In this document: positions 58,940 through 64,000 of the stretch, piece after piece
How the letters are laid out: every line of letters begins with the position of its first letter
How positions within the stretch are numbered: the stretch's first letter is position 1
Assembly (NCBI GenBank): GCA_033030425.1
Contig: JAUFSD010000006.1
Span: 1,612,001 to 1,676,000 of the forward strand
Reading direction: 5' to 3'
DNA length: 64,000 bases
Source of the DNA: Verpa conica
Taxonomy: Eukaryota; Ascomycota; Pezizomycetes; Pezizales; Morchellaceae
Notes under the pieces: generated by a model
Database searches by the model: none
Told to the model about the DNA's origin: nothing
What the model saw: only the letters and a program-made list of their open reading frames with translations
Position numbers and translations under genes: made by a program

Positions 58940-59878
58940 AATGATGAGGATGAATAGATGTGGTGGGGGAACAGAGAAAAATTTCATTTGTAGCACGCAT
59001 CACGCTTTTTTTGGCCGCCTTGGCGTCCACTTAGCAGCGGGACTGGTTAATCCTAACCCTTAACCCCCCACCCTCAGCCCTAGTCATCCTCCGTTCCTCG
59101 TTCTGTTTCCCCGGCTAAATGGGGGAAGAATACCCCCGGAACATCTTCGCATCATAATTACAAGCTTTGGAACACAACAACCAAACAATTGGTCTCCAAC
59201 CTCGGTCTATCAACATTATTCCGGTAGCGGGCAATCCCGGAAGATACCGGCTGGTACATTTATCTCACCTTACCGGTTTGTCGCGAAGGGTCGGAGGTCC
59301 GGGGGAAGAAGGGGGCATCCCAATCCACGGATTCGGGGGAAAGGCGGGGCGTTTTTGGCGGGGCCAGTCGTTGGTCCTCTGCTGTGATCACGGGTCTCTC
59401 AGTTCCCCATCTCATCCCATGCAAATGTCACGAGCCCCCTTCCTGCCTGCTAAGCAGATCTGCAAGTACTAATCGCATAAAAATTGATCCACAACAAAGG
59501 GAGGAAGGGTCAAAGAAAAAGAAAGGATGTGAGCTGCGGCTAACAGCGGAAATGCTGGAGAGCAGGATGGATGGCATCGTGTGCCCAATTCCCTATGCAG
59601 TATGCTCACATCGTGGGTAGAGCTCGGTAGTCGCAGCAATTCGGGACGAGGGGAAGGAAGCTTTCCCTGTGCCTTCCCTAGTCCCGAGCTTATTTAAATA
59701 GCTCACAGTAATTCAAACTCGCTTTATACAGTAGTATAACTAGTCCACTGCCCTCTCAACGTCTTCCTTGGCCCAGCATTCCACAGTTGTTCACTATCAC
59801 CGATATACAAACAAGCCTTCTTCTTCCTGCTGCTATTACCATTTCGTATTCCCACTATAAATACAGAACTGTATCAAA
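58940..59878. other. FBP1 promoter and 5' UTR region
   Basis: No gene seen. It holds GC-rich patches with GGGG/CCCC runs (59040-59110, 59285-59365), which could include stress-response type sites, then a TATTTAAATAG box at ~59690-59701 and a pyrimidine-rich leader before the FBP1 start. Confidence 0.5.
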
Positions 59879-61235
59879 ATGGTATCAAACGGTAACGGTA
59901 ACGGTAATGCGGACTCAGAAGTCAAGACCGACATCATCACCTTGACTCGCTACCTCACAGAAGCCCAACATGACCTTGGTTCATATGCCACTGGTGACTT
60001 CACGTGTGTTTTATCGCTGCCCGGGGTGTTGAGTTAGTTGCAGAGAGCTCATGTATCAATAGACTATTATGCCACGCCCTCCAATTCTCCTTCAAGAGTA
60101 TTGCGTAGGTTATCCATTTTCTTGAAACATAAGACCAGTAGAAGATCCGAGGGAACTAATTTTACATCTAATCATATAGCTATTACATTCGTCGTGCTAC
60201 TTTGATCAATGTAAGTATTGCTTGTGATTACTTAATTTGAAAACAAAGAGCTCACACATCCCATAGCTCATTGGACTTGCTGGCTCCGCCAACTCTACCG
60301 GAGATGACCAAAAGAAACTCGACGTCATCGGCAACGATATCTTCATCAACGCCATGCGTGGCTGCGGCAAAGTAAAAGTCCTTGTCTCCGAAGAAGAGGA
60401 CGAGGCTATTATCTTCCCCGGTAATGGCAAATATGCTGTTGTTTGCGACCCCATTGACGGTTCCTCGAACTTGGACGCTGGTGTGTCTGTTGGAACTATT
60501 TTCGGTATCTTCAAGCTTGACGACGGTGCAGTTGGAAAGGCTGAAGATGTCCTGCTTCCTGGGACATCTTTGGTGGCTTCAGGGTTTACAATGTACGGTG
60601 CTTCTGCCAACTTGGTGTTGACGATGAAGGGAGGAAATGTCAATGGTTTCACACTTGATAACGCTCTCGGAGAGTTCATTCTTACACATCCTGACGTCAG
60701 TCTCCCAATTCAGGCCCCGAGTACTACCTTGCTGACCCCTTGTAGATGAAAATGCCAGCATCACGAGGGATCTACTCGGTCAACGAAGGAAACTCCCTCT
60801 ACTGGACTGAAGGCTGCAAGGCATACTTTGAGAGTATCAAGTACCCTACCACAGCTGGTGCAAAGCCCTACTCAGCACGTTATATTGGATCTATGGTTGC
60901 AGATGCATACAGGACATTGTGCTACGGAGGAATATTCGCCTACCCGGCCGATAAGAAGAGCCCCAAGGGAAAGCTTAGAATTCTGTACGAATGCGCACCT
61001 ATGGCTATGGTTATGGAGAATGGTATGTTCTGTTCCTAGAATATTATAGGAGACTGGCAGAAGAATCGTAACTAATTATGACTTTATAGCTGGTGGGCTG
61101 GCTATCACTAGCACTGGCGATAGGATGCTCAGCGTTGTACCTGAGCACATCCATGACAGGTCAGGAATCTTCATGGGCTCAAAAAATGAAGTCGAGAAGG
61201 CCAAAGCTACACTCGCAAAGCATGATAGCAAGTAG
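59879..61235 (+). CDS. FBP1: Fructose-1,6-bisphosphatase
   Basis: Gluconeogenic enzyme hydrolysing fructose-1,6-bisphosphate in the cytosol. Begins MVSNGNGNGNADSEVKTDII (ATG 59879). Several tiny exons follow ('LTRYLTEAQHDLGSYATGDF', 'LLCHALQFSFKSIA', 'YYIRRATLIN'), then the large exon 'LIGLAGSANSTGDDQKKLDV', with metal-site residues in 'VSEEEDEAIIFPGNGKYAVV' and 'VCDPIDGSSNLDAGVSVGTI'. Later exons carry 'NEGNSLYWTEGCKAYFESIK', 'KPYSARYIGSMVADAYRTLC' (substrate site), 'LRILYECAPMAMVMEN' and 'AGGLAITSTGDRMLSVVPEH', ending KHDSK at 61235. The active-site acids (EE, DPIDGSS, E of YECAP) are all present. At least five introns. Confidence 0.95.
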
Positions 61236-61897
61236 ATCAAGAGATAATGAATCTAGGCGTTAGGGACTGTGTGGAATATGACTAGGTGACATCACGAGAA
61301 TTGGTGGTTTCTAGTCCTGTATGATCAGTCTTCTGGGAAGCACTGTACTACAAATATTTTCTTTTTTTTAGCTGCGTACTTCATGACACTGTATGTATAT
61401 GGTAGGAAAAATAGGAGTCTTGGTTCTTTCAAAAAAGGAAATAGTAAGCCGAATAGTAGATTTCTGTCTGTGACTTTGCTAACAGTATGTACTTATGATT
61501 AATTCATTTATTCGTTGCTAACCGTGGTCTAAAATATGATTATCTAAACTTAACAAGGCTTTAGGTCGAGAAATCTTAAGACACTGGTTACAGACATTCT
61601 CTCTCACTAATTCCCCAGCATCTATAGTATGAGGGTGATTATTTGCCTAAGGGCTGTAATATTACTCGAAAACGAATGTTCCCTCAAGGGTCTCTCTAGA
61701 AACGGAGACAGGGTGTCAGACTTTTTGAAGCACGTCGTTTGAGAGCGAATAATTGAATAAAGGTTATAAAAATGTATTCAAACCTGCGCTACGCTACGCT
61801 ACCTCCACCAATCAATATTCCATGTACATACAAGGTTAATTTTAAAACGCAATTCCACATTATTCCTATTGGTTTTTATGTTTTTATCGTTTTTAGT
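61236..61897. other. Short convergent spacer between FBP1 and SOD2
   Basis: 3' UTRs of two convergent genes. No further feature seen. Confidence 0.5.
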
Positions 61898-62842
61898 TTA
61901 TGCCTTAAACCTCTGCTCAGCAGATTTCCAGTTGATAACATCCCAGATAGCACTAAAGTACTCAGCCTTACGGTTCTGATACTGGAGGCTATTCCTTCGT
62001 CAACTTCCACTCTTCCTTAATTTTCATAGGGAGGAGGGGGGTGGGGGATAACTTACTAGTAGGCATGCTCCCAAGCATCAATACCCAACAACGGCGCATA
62101 CTTCCCAACAACCGGATCCTGGTTTGGCATAGTGATGATTTGCAACTGATTTGTTTCTTTATCCTTAACAAGCCAACTCCATCCACTACCCTGGATACCC
62201 GCGAGCGAAGCATTCACAACCTTCTTGAACTCGTCATAGTTTCCCCACGTAGTATTGATAGCGTCAGACAGGGGGCCAGTTGGTGGTGCTCCACCACCAG
62301 CAGACTTGGGCGCGAGGTTCTCCCAGAAGAGGGAGTGGTTGAGGTGCCCACTAGATTAAATATTTCGTGTTAGAAAAAAGATTATTATAACAGCAAGAGA
62401 GGAGGAGGAGGAGGAGGAGGGAGGGGGGGGAGTATATCACCCTCCATGGAACCTCAGTGCGGGTTGGAGCGAAATTTGTGATTTGACATCTTTAGATTGA
62501 ACTGCGGTAGCGTATTTCTCTTCTGCCTCGTTGAGGGAGTTTACGTATGTTTGGTGATGTTTGGAGTGGTGGAGCTATTTACATGTTAGTGACTGAGTTT
62601 TCTTTTTTCTTTTTTTTCTTTTCTTTTTCCCCACCCAACTCTAAAACAAAAAGATCTGTATTCGTTTCTCTCATAGTGAGAACAGGGCGACAAACCTCCA
62701 TAATCTTCCCCGAAATTGCGGGCTCAAGAGCCGCATAGTCATACGGCAAGTCAGGAAGCGTATGCTTCGCAGCGACCGCAGAGGTAGCAAATCCACGACT
62801 AGCGAAAGCGACGGGACGAAGAGCAAGACGTGTGAAGGACAT
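61898..62842 (-). CDS. SOD2: Manganese superoxide dismutase, mitochondrial
   Basis: Removes superoxide in the mitochondrial matrix. Begins [20 protein letters not shown] (ATG 62842), a mitochondrial presequence, then '[20 protein letters not shown]'. After an intron come the HHxKHHxTYV-type exon ('[20 protein letters not shown]'), 'RFHGG', the exon '[20 protein letters not shown]' and '[20 protein letters not shown]', '[20 protein letters not shown]', then '[12 protein letters not shown]' (Mn ligands D and H). The last exon is '[20 protein letters not shown]', ending EQRFKA at 61898. Mn ligands (H in HHSKH, H in NHSLFW, D and H in DAWEH) are present. GGG at the start of the AGGG loop fits the Mn form. 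A GGA/GGGA microsatellite occupies an intron (~62398-62432). Confidence 0.95.
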
Positions 62843-64000
62843 TTTTTTAGCGCAGAGTTATCTCCAATTGAGATTTATCGCTGGAGTGATGTTTCTTGAG
62901 ATGTTTCCTGGTGACGGTGATGGGGGGGGAGGAAGACGTCATTTATGGCAATGTGCCTGGGTAGTTTAAATCCGATAACCGAACCGGTTACAAACCGGCT
63001 TAGAGGTCATGTACGGTCACTCGGTCTTTGGTGTGGTCAACCGTTTAAGGTTATTAATGCCTTTGTGTGATCTAGGTATCTAGACTGCGATCTTATATGT
63101 AAGCTGTGTACAATGTGCCTTGTGTGATGATAAATGGTAGAACATGTGTGCACCCAAGAGGGATATGTGCATACCAAGGGGTTCCTCGGCAATAACAAAT
63201 GACTCGAAACCAGGACCAATTAGATAGAAGGTCTTGATCCTGCCCTAGGGCAAAAGAGAAGAATAAGCGACTCTTTAACTAAGCTGGTTATTCGTCATTC
63301 AATTCTAGAACACTAGAAGATCTCTCATTACGAGAATCTGTCCATCAGAGCAAGATACATGTTAGAGCTGGACCGCTTGGGTACTTTATCCTAAGAGGTA
63401 TATATGGTGCGCCTGCATTAACTAAAGAGATCCTGCTTTTGTTGGGTTTTGAAAATAGACATCGAGTGTGCACTGGTCAAATTAGGGTTGTATCCCAGAT
63501 CACCCCCCCCCTTGTCCCCCTTGATTCCTCTCTCTAATTAATTGGGATTATGTTAACGAAGTGAGTCTTGAACCCTTGTTCTAACGGTAGACTCTATTGT
63601 AGCCCCTAGCATGGAATATGCTGAATGTTAGACTAATCATACCTCTTAGAGAAATACCCCCCCTCCAAATTACTACTATACATTAGTCAAATTCCCCTAA
63701 ACCTAACTAATACTACATTTGTAAAAGTCTATTTGGGGAAGTACCTAGGGGCCGCGCTATCTAAGAAAAACCCGACTAATATTGTATTATATAAACTAGA
63801 GAGATCATTAAGAGGTGAGCTGCTCTTGCGGAACACTTAGAACAGGTAAGGCAATTAGGGGGTGACTATATACAGCCTCGTAAGTAGATATCGGATACAA
63901 TCCGCTCATTGTTCTTTTACTGAATTAAAAGAAACCCAGAAATCGCCAAGGGCTCCATAAAGTATTATCCAGTTCAGTGTTCCCTCGTATATTGCTAGGT
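62843..64000. other. SOD2 upstream region and right edge, no gene
   Basis: Promoter of SOD2 with the 17-bp motif at 63007-63023. To the right is A+T-rich sequence with no supported gene. The short frame at 63037-63219 has no recognisable content. Confidence 0.5.
63007..63023 (-). promoter_or_regulatory. Bipartite motif copy 13, upstream of SOD2
   Basis: On the minus strand it reads CGAGTGAC, CGTAC, ATGA. It is about 165 bp upstream of the SOD2 ATG, in the same orientation as the gene. Confidence 0.6.

Overview
This window is nuclear DNA from a filamentous ascomycete (Pezizomycotina). The genes have short GT-AG introns, mostly 55-150 bp, and typical fungal products: an extracellular Cu-only superoxide dismutase, a DUF3405 protein, mitochondrial complex I and Mn-SOD genes, Rio1, Rpt6 and Sss1. 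The gene-rich parts are separated by long, A+T-rich, gene-poor blocks holding decayed repeats. The exact class is not determined. The density of decayed elements would suit a Pezizomycetes-type genome, but that is a guess.

Layout. 1-12 kb: ethanolamine kinase (-), a DUF3405 membrane protein (+) and a GPI-type Cu-only SOD (-), with large intergenic spaces. 12-22 kb: mostly empty, with an intron-containing Tc1/IS630-type transposase gene (+) and RIO1 (-). 21.8-34.5 kb: a 12.7-kb gene desert with inverted-repeat (MITE-like) elements and the wreck of an ankyrin-repeat gene. 34.5-48 kb: a vacuolar-type Ca2+/H+ exchanger (-), a pogo-type transposon with TIRs and a TA duplication, a UDP-galactose-type transporter (+) and the complex I 49-kDa subunit (-). 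48-63 kb: a dense housekeeping stretch with MDP1-like phosphatase, NUG1-type GTPase, EngB-type GTPase, Rpt6, Sss1, a DNAJC9-like protein, a snoRNA host gene, fructose-1,6-bisphosphatase and Mn-SOD.

The two most interesting signals are not in any ORF. First, 57.35-58.84 kb on the minus strand holds six intron-encoded box C/D snoRNAs. Their guide sequences and the D-box-plus-five rule point to the six sites known in yeast for snR78, snR77, snR76, snR75, snR74 and snR73, in the same 5'-3' order as the yeast polycistron. Four of the six use a strongly degenerate D' box. Second, a 17-bp bipartite motif, CGAGTGAY-N5-RTGA, occurs 13 times in this 64 kb on both strands. None lies in a supported exon, and the flanks are unrelated. 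About 0.03 would be expected by chance. It is a direct repeat of GTGAY/RTGA at exactly one helical turn and looks like the site of an abundant DNA-binding protein.

Functional links: two antioxidant enzymes (cell surface and mitochondrial SOD) each carry the motif just upstream. The divergent NUG1/EngB promoter, which serves two ribosome-assembly GTPases, carries it too, as does the RIO1 upstream region. With the snoRNA cluster, ribosome biogenesis is well represented. Gene models were spliced by eye and checked for phase where exon limits are given.
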